A DNA stretch of 64,000 nucleotides from UBA7803 sp040219935 (GTDB lineage: Bacteria; Pseudomonadota; Gammaproteobacteria; Pseudomonadales; Azotimanducaceae): contig JAVJUA010000068.1 of assembly GCA_040219935.1 (NCBI GenBank), positions 62,001 through 126,000 of the forward strand. The letters are read 5' to 3'. The translations under genes and the position numbers were made by a program. Within the stretch, counting starts at the first letter, position 1. Each line of letters starts with the position of its first letter. A model generated the notes under the pieces. That model saw only the letters and a list, made by a program, of their open reading frames with translations. It did not search any database and was not told where the DNA came from. Shown one piece after another: positions 26,112 through 34,148 of the stretch.

Positions 26112-27548
26112 TCAGGGCGACTTCAGGGCGTCACGCAGCAGCGCGTTGACCTGCTGTGGGTTGGCCTTGCCCTGGGTGGCCTTCATCACCTGGCCCACCA
26201 GAAAGCCGAGCACCTTTTCCTTGCCCGCTCGGAACTCGGCCACCTGGGCCGGGTTGTCCGCCACCACCTGGTTGACGATGGCGGCCAGCGCGCCGGTGTC
26301 GCTCACCTGTCTGAGGCCGCGGGCGTCGATGATGGCGTCGACGTCGCCGTCTTCGGCCCACAGCGCTTCGAACAGGGTCTTGGCCGTCTTCGACGACAGC
26401 GTGCCGTCCTTCAGCCGCGTGATCAGCACCGCGAGCCGGGCCGGGCTCACCGGCGATCGGGTGATGCCGAGCTCGGCCCGGTTCAGCGCCGCGGCGAGAT
26501 CGCCCATGACCCAGTTGGCGGCCAGCTTCGCATCCCCTGCGGCGCCGGCAACCGCATCGAAGTAGGCCGCCACCTCGGGGTCCTGGGCCAGCCACTGCGC
26601 GTCGTAGGGCGACAGGCCCAGCTCGGCCACATAGCGGTGCCGCCGGGCCGCCGGCAGCTCCGGGAGGGTGGCGCGAACCGCTTCGATGAGCTCGGGCGTC
26701 AGCCGCACGGGCAGCAGGTCGGGATCGGGGAAGTAGCGGTAGTCGTCTGAGAGCTCCTTGCTGCGCATGCTTCGGGTCTCGTCCCGCTCGGCGTCGTAGA
26801 GCCGGGTCTCGCGGACGATGCGGCCGCCCGATTCCAGCACGTCGATCTGGCGCTCGATCTCATAGGTGATGGCGCGCTCGAGAAAGCGGAAGGAGTTGAT
26901 GTTCTTCAGCTCGGTGCGCACCCCGAGCTGCGGATCGCCGTGGCGGCGAATGGACACGTTGGCGTCGCAGCGCATGCTGCCCTCGGCCAGGTTGCCGTCG
27001 CAGATGCCGAGGTAGCGAACCAGGGTGTGCATCTGCCGGAAGTAGGCGGCGGCCTCGTCGGCGCTGCGCAGATCGGGCTCGGACACCACCTCGAGCAGGG
27101 GCGTGCCGGCCCGGTTGAGGTCTATGCCGGTCAGGCCCGGATAGGCCTCGTGCAGCGACTTGCCCGCGTCCTCCTCGAGGTGGGCCCGGGTAATGCCCAC
27201 CAGCCGTTCGCTGCCGTCGGGCAGGCCGACGCTCAGCTCGCCGCGGCCGACGATGGGGTGCGCGAACTGGCTGATCTGGTAGCCCTTGGGCAGGTCCGGA
27301 TAGAAGTAGTTCTTGCGGTCGAACACGGAGACCGGATGGATCTCGGCGCCGATCGCCAGGCCGAACTTCACCGCCATGCGCACGGCCTGCTCGTTGATCA
27401 CCGGCAGGGTGCCGGGCAGCGCCAGGTCGACGGCGCAGGCCTGCTCGTTGGCCGCGGCGCCGAACGTGGTGGGCGCGCCGGAGAACATCTTGCTGGCCGT
27501 GGCGAGCTGCACGTGCACCTCGAGGCCGATCACGGCTTCCCACGTCAT
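26112..27548 (-). CDS. gatB: Asp-tRNA(Asn)/Glu-tRNA(Gln) amidotransferase subunit B
   Basis: 478 aa from ATG 27548. Binds misacylated tRNA, phosphorylates the Glu or Asp side chain and transfers ammonia received from GatA. Motifs: VIGLEVHVQLATASKMFSG at the N-terminus, RKNYFYPDLPKGYQISQF, HLEEDAGKSLH and the C-terminal YqeY-like helical tail. It overlaps gatA by 4 nt and is last in gatC-gatA-gatB. Presence of GatCAB means Asn-tRNA and/or Gln-tRNA can be formed by the indirect route in this organism. Confidence 0.97.
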   Translation of the reverse strand: MTWEAVIGLEVHVQLATASKMFSGAPTTFGAAANEQACAVDLALPGTLPVINEQAVRMAVKFGLAIGAEIHPVSVFDRKNYFYPDLPKGYQISQFAHPIVGRGELSVGLPDGSERLVGITRAHLEEDAGKSLHEAYPGLTGIDLNRAGTPLLEVVSEPDLRSADEAAAYFRQMHTLVRYLGICDGNLAEGSMRCDANVSIRRHGDPQLGVRTELKNINSFRFLERAITYEIERQIDVLESGGRIVRETRLYDAERDETRSMRSKELSDDYRYFPDPDLLPVRLTPELIEAVRATLPELPAARRHRYVAELGLSPYDAQWLAQDPEVAAYFDAVAGAAGDAKLAANWVMGDLAAALNRAELGITRSPVSPARLAVLITRLKDGTLSSKTAKTLFEALWAEDGDVDAIIDARGLRQVSDTGALAAIVNQVVADNPAQVAEFRAGKEKVLGFLVGQVMKATQGKANPQQVNALLRDALKSP

Positions 27549-29023
27549 CGGGCGAACGCCTCCGGATGCTCCCGGTGCCAGTCGCTGTGGCGCTGAAACA
27601 GTTCCGCGGTCTCCAGCAGGGTGCGTTCCTGGAAGTGGGGGCCGATGAGCTGCAGCCCGAGCGGCAGGCCATCGTGAAACCCGCAGGGCAGGGACATGGC
27701 CGGCAGGCCGGCGAGGCTGGCCGGGGTGGTGTAGATGTCCTGCTGGTACATGGCCACCGGGTCGTCGCTGATGTCGCCCACGGCGAAGGCCACCGCAGGT
27801 GACGTGGGCGCAAAGATCAGGTCGACCTGCTCGAACGCGGCGAGAAAATCGTTCTGGATCAGGCGCCGTAGCTGCTGGGCCTTCAGGTAGTAGGCGTCGA
27901 AGTAGCCCACCGACAGGGCATACGTGCCGGTGAGGATGCGGCGCTTCACCTCGGTGCCGAATCCCTCGCTGCGGGACCGGCGGTACAGGTCCTCCAGGGA
28001 CTGCGGCTCGTCGCAGCGATGGCCATAGCGCACGCCGTCGTAGCGGGACAGGTTCGTGGAGGCTTCGGCGCCGGCGATGATGTAGTAGGCGGGAATTGCC
28101 ACGTCGGTGTGGGGCAGGTCGATGTCGACGAACCGGCAGCCGGCACCCTCGAGAACGCGACGGGCCTCCTGCAGCGCGCTGCCGCCGACGTTCAGGCCGT
28201 CGAAGTACTGCCGGGGCAGGCCGATCACGGGCGGCCTGGCAGGGGTGCCGAGGGGCTGCTGCCGCAGGCCCTCCAGCCATGGGTCGGCATGCTCGCTGCT
28301 GGTGGCGTCCAGGGGGTCGAAGCCGCTCATGAAGGCCAGCACCAGGGCGGCGTCGGCGGCGCTGCGGGCCAGCACCCCGCCCTGATCCAGGCTCGAGGCG
28401 AAGGCCACCATGCCGTAGCGCGATACCCGCCCATAAGTGGGCTTGATGCCGGTGATGCCGCACAGGGCCGCCGGCTGGCGGATCGACCCACCGGTGTCGG
28501 TTCCGGTGGCGATGGGCACCAGCCCCGCGGCAACGGCAGCGGCGGACCCCCCGGACGAGCCGCCGGGCACCCTGCCCGGTTCCCAGGGGTTGCGGCTCGG
28601 ACCGAAGTGACTGTTCTCCGTGGAGGATCCCATGGCGAACTCGTCCAGGTTGGTCTTGCCGAGGGTGACCATGCCGGCGGCGTCCAGACGCGCCACCACG
28701 GTGGCGTCGTACGGGGCGACGAAGTCGCGCAGCATGCGCGATCCGCAGGTGGTGGCGAGGCCCCTGGTGCAGAAAATGTCCTTGTGGGCCAGGGGGATGC
28801 CGGTGAGCAGGGTGGCATCACCCCGGCGCAGCCGCTGATCGGCGGCGTCCGCCTGGGCCAGCGCCCGTTCCGCCGCCACGGTGATGAAGCTGTTCAGCGA
28901 TCCGTCCAGGCTGTCGAGCCTCGCCAGCATGGCCTCCGCCAGCTCGCGGCTGCTGAACGCCCCATCCCGCAGGCCGCGGGCCAGGGTGTCGAGGGAGGCG
29001 AAGGGTTCGATCGGGGAAGCCAT
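27545..29023 (-). CDS. gatA: Asp-tRNA(Asn)/Glu-tRNA(Gln) amidotransferase subunit A
   Basis: 492 aa amidase-signature enzyme releasing ammonia from glutamine. Catalytic triad visible as Lys81 (PLAHKDIFCT), the cis-Ser in VPGGSSGGSAAAV (Ser156) and nucleophile Ser180 (GTDTGGSIRQPA). The start ATG 29023 lies 7 nt after the gatC stop and the end overlaps gatB (ATGA). The complex couples ammonia channelling to transamidation of misacylated tRNA. Confidence 0.97.
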   Translation of the reverse strand: MASPIEPFASLDTLARGLRDGAFSSRELAEAMLARLDSLDGSLNSFITVAAERALAQADAADQRLRRGDATLLTGIPLAHKDIFCTRGLATTCGSRMLRDFVAPYDATVVARLDAAGMVTLGKTNLDEFAMGSSTENSHFGPSRNPWEPGRVPGGSSGGSAAAVAAGLVPIATGTDTGGSIRQPAALCGITGIKPTYGRVSRYGMVAFASSLDQGGVLARSAADAALVLAFMSGFDPLDATSSEHADPWLEGLRQQPLGTPARPPVIGLPRQYFDGLNVGGSALQEARRVLEGAGCRFVDIDLPHTDVAIPAYYIIAGAEASTNLSRYDGVRYGHRCDEPQSLEDLYRRSRSEGFGTEVKRRILTGTYALSVGYFDAYYLKAQQLRRLIQNDFLAAFEQVDLIFAPTSPAVAFAVGDISDDPVAMYQQDIYTTPASLAGLPAMSLPCGFHDGLPLGLQLIGPHFQERTLLETAELFQRHSDWHREHPEAFAR

Positions 29024-29030
29024 GGCGCCG

Positions 29031-29336
29031 CTACTCCACCACCCGCGGCACCAGGTACAGGCCGTCCGCCACCGCCGGCGCTACCTGCTGGAAGGCGTCC
29101 CGGTCGACGGTCTCGGTGACCGCGTCCGGCCGCAGCCGGGCGCCGTGCCCGAGCGGGTGGGCCAGCGGCTCGACGCCGGTGGTATCCACCTGCTGCATGC
29201 GGTCCACCATGTCGATGATGCGGGCCAGATCGCCGCGCACGGCCTGCTGCTCGGCGTCGTCGAGGGCCAGTTGCGCCAGCGCGCAGAGACGGTCGAGGTC
29301 GATGTCGTCGTGGTTGTCGTTGTGGTTGTCGGTCAT
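29031..29336 (-). CDS. gatC: Asp-tRNA(Asn)/Glu-tRNA(Gln) amidotransferase subunit C
   Basis: 101 aa from ATG 29336; an upstream in-frame TTG at 29345 is unlikely. The small GatC subunit wraps around GatA and stabilises the GatA-GatB interface. Features: CALAQLALDDAEQQAV, IIDMVDRMQQVDTTGVEPLAHP (the most conserved stretch) and LRPDAVTETVDRD. An Asp/Asn/His-rich start (TDNHNDNHDDIDLDR) is unusual in composition. First gene of gatCAB, divergent from mreB. Confidence 0.93.
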   Translation of the reverse strand: MTDNHNDNHDDIDLDRLCALAQLALDDAEQQAVRGDLARIIDMVDRMQQVDTTGVEPLAHPLGHGARLRPDAVTETVDRDAFQQVAPAVADGLYLVPRVVE

Positions 29337-29451
29337 GGCGCGCAAGACTAATGGAATGCATGCGCCGCCGAAAGATCGAACGCGCGCGTGCGCTGCGTGC
29401 GAGTTTCGGGCAGTTCCGCAAATTGTTAGAGTAGCAGCGCCGCGCGCGCTC

Positions 29452-29457
29452 TATACT
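29452..29457 (+). promoter_or_regulatory. Probable -10 element of the mreBCD operon
   Basis: TATACT lies 29 nt upstream of the mreB ATG within a short gap between divergent gatC and mreB. The region 16-18 nt upstream lacks a good -35 hexamer, so the call is tentative. Confidence 0.4.
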
Positions 29458-29485
29458 TCGTCACACAAGGCTGAGTCTCTCCTAC

Positions 29486-30526
29486 ATGTTCAAATACATT
29501 CGCGGGCTGTTCTCCCGGGATCTGTCCATCGATCTGGGTACCGCCAACACGCTCATCTATGTCCGCGATCAGGGCATCGTCCTCAACGAGCCCTCGGTGG
29601 TGGCCATTCGTGTCCAGGGCAATCAGAAGAGCGTGGCGGCGGTTGGCCTCGATGCCAAGCGCATGCTGGGCCGCACCCCGGGCAACATCACCGCCATCCG
29701 CCCCCTGAAGGACGGCGTGATCGCCGACTTCCTGGTCACGGAGAAGATGCTCAAGTACTTCATCGGCAAGGTGCACGAGAACAGCTTCATCCGCCCCAGC
29801 CCCAGGGTGCTGGTCTGCGTGCCCTGCAAGTCTACGGAGGTGGAGCGCCGGGCCATTCGCGAGAGCGCCCTGTCCGCGGGTGCCCGCGACGTGCGCCTGA
29901 TCGAGGAGCCTATGGCGGCCGCCATCGGCGCCGGGTTGCCGGTGGCCGAGGCGGTCGGCACCATGGTGGTCGACATCGGCGGCGGCACCACCGAGATCGC
30001 CATCATCTCGCTGAACGGTGTGGTCTACTCCGACACGGTGCGGGTCGGCGGCGATCGCTTCGACGAGGCCATCGTCGCCTACGTGCGGCGTACCCAGGGT
30101 AGCCTGATCGGGGAGGCCACCGCCGAGCGCATCAAGCAGGAGATCGGCGCTGCGTACCCGCAGAAGGACATCCGCGAGATCGACGTGCGCGGCCGCAACC
30201 TCGCAGAAGGGGTGCCGCGCAGCTTCACGCTCAACAGCAACGAGATTCTCGAAGCGCTGCAGGAGCCGCTGTCCATGATCGTCCAGGCGGTCAAGAGCGC
30301 GCTGGAGCAGTGCCCGCCGGAACTGGCTTCCGACATCGCCGAGACCGGCATGGTGCTTACCGGCGGCGGCGCGCTGTTGCGCGACATCGACGTGCTGCTG
30401 CAGGAAGAGACGGGCCTGCCCGTGATCGTGGCCGAGGACCCGCTCACCTGTGTCGCCCGCGGCGGCGGCAAGGCCTTGGAGATGATGGATAAGGCGGGCA
30501 ACGCTGACCTGCTGTCCACGGAGTGA
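29486..30526 (+). CDS. mreB: Rod shape-determining protein MreB (actin-like)
   Basis: 346 aa, full length. Bacterial actin that forms membrane-bound filaments guiding lateral-wall synthesis. Motifs: N-terminal amphipathic start MFKYIRGLFSRDLSIDLG, phosphate-1 DLGTANTLIY, VCVPCKSTEVERRA, phosphate-2 VVDIGGGTTEIAIISL and adenosine-binding VLTGGGALLRDID. Followed by mreC, mreD, maf and rng in the standard gammaproteobacterial order. Divergent from gatCAB across about 150 nt that hold a TATACT -10 candidate. Confidence 0.98.
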   Translation: MFKYIRGLFSRDLSIDLGTANTLIYVRDQGIVLNEPSVVAIRVQGNQKSVAAVGLDAKRMLGRTPGNITAIRPLKDGVIADFLVTEKMLKYFIGKVHENSFIRPSPRVLVCVPCKSTEVERRAIRESALSAGARDVRLIEEPMAAAIGAGLPVAEAVGTMVVDIGGGTTEIAIISLNGVVYSDTVRVGGDRFDEAIVAYVRRTQGSLIGEATAERIKQEIGAAYPQKDIREIDVRGRNLAEGVPRSFTLNSNEILEALQEPLSMIVQAVKSALEQCPPELASDIAETGMVLTGGGALLRDIDVLLQEETGLPVIVAEDPLTCVARGGGKALEMMDKAGNADLLSTE

Positions 30527-30561
30527 GGTACGCGCCCGCGGTAGTTCGGGGGAGGTAGCCC

Positions 30562-31452
30562 ATCAAGGCACTGTTCGTTCGCGAGTCCGGCGCCGGCTAT
30601 CTGCTGACGGCCCTGGCGCTCGTCTCCGCGGTGCTGATCGTGCTCGACACCAATACCCGTCTGCTGGAGCCGGCGCGCGACATGCTCGGATCGGCGGTCA
30701 TGCCCATTCGCATCACGGCCGAATCTCCCTTCCTGATTTCCGGCAGGGTCGGCGATCTGGTGGCCACCCGAGACGATCTGCAGCACCGCAATGCCGAACT
30801 CGAGAGTCGGCTTCTGGAGATGTCGCAGATCGCCCAGCAGTATCGGGCGCTGGAGGCTGAGAACGAGCGCCTGCGCGAGTTGCTGGGCAGCCGTGCGCGG
30901 CTGCCGGCTGAGGTGCTGATCGCCGAGATCGTCGGCATTCTCCCGGCACCGAACACGCATCAGGTGATCATCGACAAGGGCCGCCAGGCCAACGTTCGCG
31001 AGGGCGATGCCGTCATCGATGCCGCCGGCCTGTACGGTCAGGTGGTGGAGGTGAACCGCAGCGCCAGCCGGGTGATGCTGCTCACCGACGTCAATCACGC
31101 GGTGCCGGTGCAGGTCAACCGCAACGGCGTGCGCAGCATCGCCGGCGGCACCGGGCGCTTCGATCGCCTGCAGCTCGAGAACGTGTCCATCACCGCCGAC
31201 ATTCAGGAGGGTGATCTGCTCGAGACCTCCGGCCTCGGCGGCCGATTCCCGCCCGGCTACCCGGTGGGCACCGTCGATTCGGTGGTGATCGAGCCGACCT
31301 CGGCGTTCGCCTCCGTGACGGTGCGCCCCCTGGCCGAACTGGACCGGTCCCGCCATGTGCTGGTGGTGATGGCGGCCGAGAACCGGGCCGACGATGTCGA
31401 GGCCGATGCCGCCTCAGCAACCGGCGGCGGCGGTGCGGAGCAGGCACCGTGA
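30562..31452 (+). CDS. mreC: Rod shape-determining protein MreC, apparent ATC start
   Basis: 296 aa if read from ATC 30562. An in-frame TAG at 30556-30558 blocks any earlier start. The codons ATC-AAG-GCA-CTG-TTC-GTT reproduce the usual MreC beginning (M-K-x-L-F-x-R), a GGGGGAGG at 30548-30555 sits 6 nt upstream, and the next standard start (GTG 30631) would cut into the membrane helix. The protein has one N-terminal TM helix (about 12-30), a coiled coil (about 68-112, ELESRLLEMSQIAQQY) and the double beta-barrel periplasmic MreC domain (about 120-275). It scaffolds PBP2/RodA with MreD. Either a rare initiation codon or a one-base change from ATG. Confidence 0.93.
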   Translation: MKALFVRESGAGYLLTALALVSAVLIVLDTNTRLLEPARDMLGSAVMPIRITAESPFLISGRVGDLVATRDDLQHRNAELESRLLEMSQIAQQYRALEAENERLRELLGSRARLPAEVLIAEIVGILPAPNTHQVIIDKGRQANVREGDAVIDAAGLYGQVVEVNRSASRVMLLTDVNHAVPVQVNRNGVRSIAGGTGRFDRLQLENVSITADIQEGDLLETSGLGGRFPPGYPVGTVDSVVIEPTSAFASVTVRPLAELDRSRHVLVVMAAENRADDVEADAASATGGGGAEQAP

Positions 31453-31943
31453 ACCCGGGACAGGGCGGCTGGCTGATTCTGCTCACCGTGGCCGGCGCCA
31501 TGGTGCTGGCCGTGGTGCACCTGCCCGAGACCTGGCCGTCGTGGCTGGGCTGGCTGCGCCCGGCCTGGGTGGCGCTGGTGGTGTTTTACTGGGTCATGGA
31601 GCTGCCCCACCGCATCGGCCTGATCGCCGTCTGGGTGCTGGGCGCTCTGGTGGACGTGCTGGTGGGGGAGCCGTTGGGGCTGAACGGCGTGCTGCTGGGG
31701 GCCATTACCTACGTCGGCTGGCGGTTCTACGAGCGCCTGCGCATGTACTCCGTGTTTCAGCAGGCGGGCGTGGCGTTCCTGCTGGTGGTCGGCACCGAGG
31801 TTGTTCGGGCCGCCGTGCTCGAGCTCACCGGCGATCGACCATTCAGCGTCTGGGCGGTGGCGCCCGCCTTCACCGGCCTGCTGCTGTGGCCGTTCCTGGC
31901 AGCCCTGCTCGACCTGCTGCGGGTCAGGTTCCGGGTGCAGTGA
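31449..31943 (+). CDS. mreD: Rod shape-determining protein MreD
   Basis: 164 aa from GTG 31449, overlapping the mreC stop as GTGA. A polytopic inner-membrane protein with about five hydrophobic helices (for example WLILLTVAGAMVLAVVHLP, WVALVVFYWVMELP, GLIAVWVLGALVDVLVGEPLG, and a C-terminal GLLLWPFLAALLDLLRVRF). The DVLVGEPLGLNGVLLGAITY motif is characteristic of MreD. Acts with MreC in the elongasome. Ends in another GTGA overlap with maf. Confidence 0.92.
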   Translation: MNPGQGGWLILLTVAGAMVLAVVHLPETWPSWLGWLRPAWVALVVFYWVMELPHRIGLIAVWVLGALVDVLVGEPLGLNGVLLGAITYVGWRFYERLRMYSVFQQAGVAFLLVVGTEVVRAAVLELTGDRPFSVWAVAPAFTGLLLWPFLAALLDLLRVRFRVQ

Positions 31944-32527
31944 GTCAGCGGCGGCTCATTCTCGCCTCGGCATCGCCGCGTCGCGCTGAGTTGCTTCGGC
32001 AGATGGGTTTGCGATTCGAGGTCAGGGCGGCCGATGTCGACGAGTCGCGGCGGCGGGGCGAAGCGCCCGCCGACTACGTCGCCCGTCTGGCCGCCGACAA
32101 GGCCCGCGCCGGGCACGTGGCCGACAGCGTATCGCTGGGCGCCGATACCGCCGTGGTGGTGGGCCGGCGCATCCTCGGCAAGCCCACCGACCGCGCGGCC
32201 GGGGTGGCCATGCTGCAGGCGCTGTCGGGCCGGGAGCACCGGGTGATGACGGCCGTGGCCGGCTATGACGGCGCGCGGCTGCTCGGCCACACCGTGGTCA
32301 CCCGGGTGCGGTTTCGCGCGGTGCCGGTCTGGGAGGCCGAGGCCTACTGGGCCACGGGGGAAGGCGCGGACAAAGCCGGTGGTTATGGTATCCAGGGCAT
32401 TGGCGGTATATTTGCCGAACGGATCCGCGGGAGCTACAGCGCTGTGGTAGGCCTGCCGCTGGCGGAAACCGAGATGCTGCTGCGGGAGTTCGGCTTCGAC
32501 ACCTGGCGTGAGCGCGTGCATGTCTGA
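31940..32527 (+). CDS. maf: Maf/YhdE-family nucleotide pyrophosphatase
   Basis: 195 aa from GTG 31940, overlapping mreD by 4 nt. Maf proteins hydrolyse dTTP/UTP and modified pyrimidine nucleotides to monophosphates. Motifs: LILASASPRRAELLRQMG, DVDESRRRGEAPADYVARLA, catalytic SLGADTAVVV, the GKPTDRAAGVAMLQALSGREHRV run (about 73-95), and GGYGIQGIGGIFAERIRGSY. YhdE-type members typically sit between mreD and rng, as here. Its stop overlaps the rng start region by 8 nt. Confidence 0.94.
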   Translation: MSQRRLILASASPRRAELLRQMGLRFEVRAADVDESRRRGEAPADYVARLAADKARAGHVADSVSLGADTAVVVGRRILGKPTDRAAGVAMLQALSGREHRVMTAVAGYDGARLLGHTVVTRVRFRAVPVWEAEAYWATGEGADKAGGYGIQGIGGIFAERIRGSYSAVVGLPLAETEMLLREFGFDTWRERVHV

Positions 32528-34037
32528 AGAGCTGCTGATCAACGTCACCGACTTCGAGACCCGTGTGGCGCTGCTGGCAGGCGGATCCGTTCAGGAGGTG
32601 CACCTGGCCCGGGCCGAGGGCTACAGCCTCACCGGCAACATCTACATCGGCAAGGTGGAGCGCATCGTTCCGGGCATGCAGGCGGCATTCGTCAATGTCG
32701 GCCTGGAGCGGCCCGGATTTCTGCACCTGCGCGACATCGAGGGTCCCCGGCTCATGCTGGGCGAGGAGCCGGCCGGCGAGGTGGACATTCGCGACGTCCT
32801 GCACGAAGGGCAGCAGCTCATGGTGCAGATCGCCAAGGATCCCATCGCCGGCAAGGGCGCGCGCCTCACCACCCAGCTCGCCATCGCCTCCCGCTACATC
32901 GTGCTGATGCCGTTCAACGACCACATCGGCATTTCCCAGCGCATCGAGGATGAGGTGGAGCGTGAGCGCCTGAGGTGTCTGATCGACGAACGGCGGCGTC
33001 TGCAGGGCGTCGGCATGGGCTTCATCGCCCGCACCGCGGCCGAGGGCACGGCCGACGACGTGATCGACACCGAGATCAGGGTGCTGGCCCGCATCTGGGA
33101 CAAGATTCTCGAGAAGAAGCGCCTGGTGGGCTGCCCGGGGCTGGTCTACCAGGAGATTCCGCTGCACATCCGCGTGGTGCGCGACCTCGCCGGTCCCAAC
33201 CTGGCGCACATCCACATCGACGATTTCGAGACCTACAGCCGGGTGCGCGACTTCGTGGTCGACTTCCTGCCGGAGTTCATCGAGCGGGTTCATCACTATC
33301 AGGAGCGGCGACCGCTGTTCGAGCGCTACGGCGCCGAGGAAGAGCTGGCTCGCGCCCTGGGCAAGCGGGTGCCACTCAAATCCGGCGGCTACCTGATCAT
33401 CGAGCAGACCGAGGCCATGATCACCATCGACGTCAATACCGGCGGCTTCCTGGGTGTCCACAACCTCGAGGACACGGTCTTTCGCACCAATCTGGAGGCG
33501 GCCCAGGCGATTCCGCGGCAGCTGCGTCTGCGCAACCTGGGCGGCATCATCGTCGTCGACTTCATCGACATGCAAGATGAAGAGCACCAGCGCCAGGTGC
33601 TGCGGGCGCTGGAGAAGGCCTGCGAAGGCGACCCGGCGCGCATTCGGATCGAAGGCTTTTCCTCCCTCGGCCTGGTGCAGATGAGCCGCAAGCGCACGCG
33701 CGAGTCGCTGATCCAGCAGGTCTGCGAGCCCTGCGCCGAGTGCCGCGGCCTGGGCGTGGTGAAGACGCCGCAGAGCACGTGCATCGAGGTGTTCCGTGCC
33801 ATGCTGCAGGACGCCACCGCACGCTGCGCGCGTCGCGAGGGTCCGGATCATGAGCCGGGCGAATACCTCATCCGCGCCAACGAGGCCGTGGTCGACCGGC
33901 TGCTCGACGAGGATGCCGGTCAGCTCGACGCGCTGTCCCGCGACATCCAGCGCAGCGTGCGCATCCAGGTGGAACCCAGCTACGGGCCTGGACAGTTCGA
34001 CATCGTGCTGGTGCAGCCCATGCGTCGGCCGCTCTGA
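32520..34037 (+). CDS. rng: Ribonuclease G
   Basis: 505 aa from ATG 32520; an in-frame GTG at 32508 would add four residues. Endoribonuclease of the RNase E/G family that matures the 16S rRNA 5' end and degrades selected mRNAs. Evidence: ELLINVTDFETRVALLAGG start, S1-like domain (about 36-125, IYIGKVERIVPGMQAAFV), catalytic Asp304 (ITIDVNTGGF) and Asp347 (VVDFIDM), and the zinc-link cysteines CEPCAEC (402-408). It lacks the long disordered scaffold of RNase E, so it is RNase G. Last gene of the mre operon before a strong palindrome. Confidence 0.97.
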   Translation: MSEELLINVTDFETRVALLAGGSVQEVHLARAEGYSLTGNIYIGKVERIVPGMQAAFVNVGLERPGFLHLRDIEGPRLMLGEEPAGEVDIRDVLHEGQQLMVQIAKDPIAGKGARLTTQLAIASRYIVLMPFNDHIGISQRIEDEVERERLRCLIDERRRLQGVGMGFIARTAAEGTADDVIDTEIRVLARIWDKILEKKRLVGCPGLVYQEIPLHIRVVRDLAGPNLAHIHIDDFETYSRVRDFVVDFLPEFIERVHHYQERRPLFERYGAEEELARALGKRVPLKSGGYLIIEQTEAMITIDVNTGGFLGVHNLEDTVFRTNLEAAQAIPRQLRLRNLGGIIVVDFIDMQDEEHQRQVLRALEKACEGDPARIRIEGFSSLGLVQMSRKRTRESLIQQVCEPCAECRGLGVVKTPQSTCIEVFRAMLQDATARCARREGPDHEPGEYLIRANEAVVDRLLDEDAGQLDALSRDIQRSVRIQVEPSYGPGQFDIVLVQPMRRPL

Positions 34038-34040
34038 TTG

Positions 34041-34081
34041 GGGCCTGTTCACGCTACGCCGGGCGTAGCGTGAACAGGCCC
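34041..34081. repeat. 41-nt near-perfect palindrome (20-bp arms, 1-nt centre) between rng and yhdP
   Basis: Bases 34041-34060 are the exact reverse complement of 34062-34081. In RNA this forms an 18-19 bp G+C-rich hairpin starting 3 nt after the rng stop. No T-run follows (CTAGGGG), so a classical intrinsic terminator is not met; a transcript-end stabiliser, bidirectional terminator or mobile repeat copy are possible. No second copy was noticed in this window. Confidence 0.75.
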
Positions 34082-34148
34082 TAGGGGAATTCGGCAGCCG
34101 GCGCCGCGGTCATATATCCTGCGCCCCTGGCTGGCAAGGTACAGGCTG

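Noticed and set aside
32298..34052. Minus-strand open frame of 584 codons opposite rng and maf
   Set aside because: Fully antisense to RNase G with its catalytic residues intact; no motif or ribosome-binding site on the minus strand.
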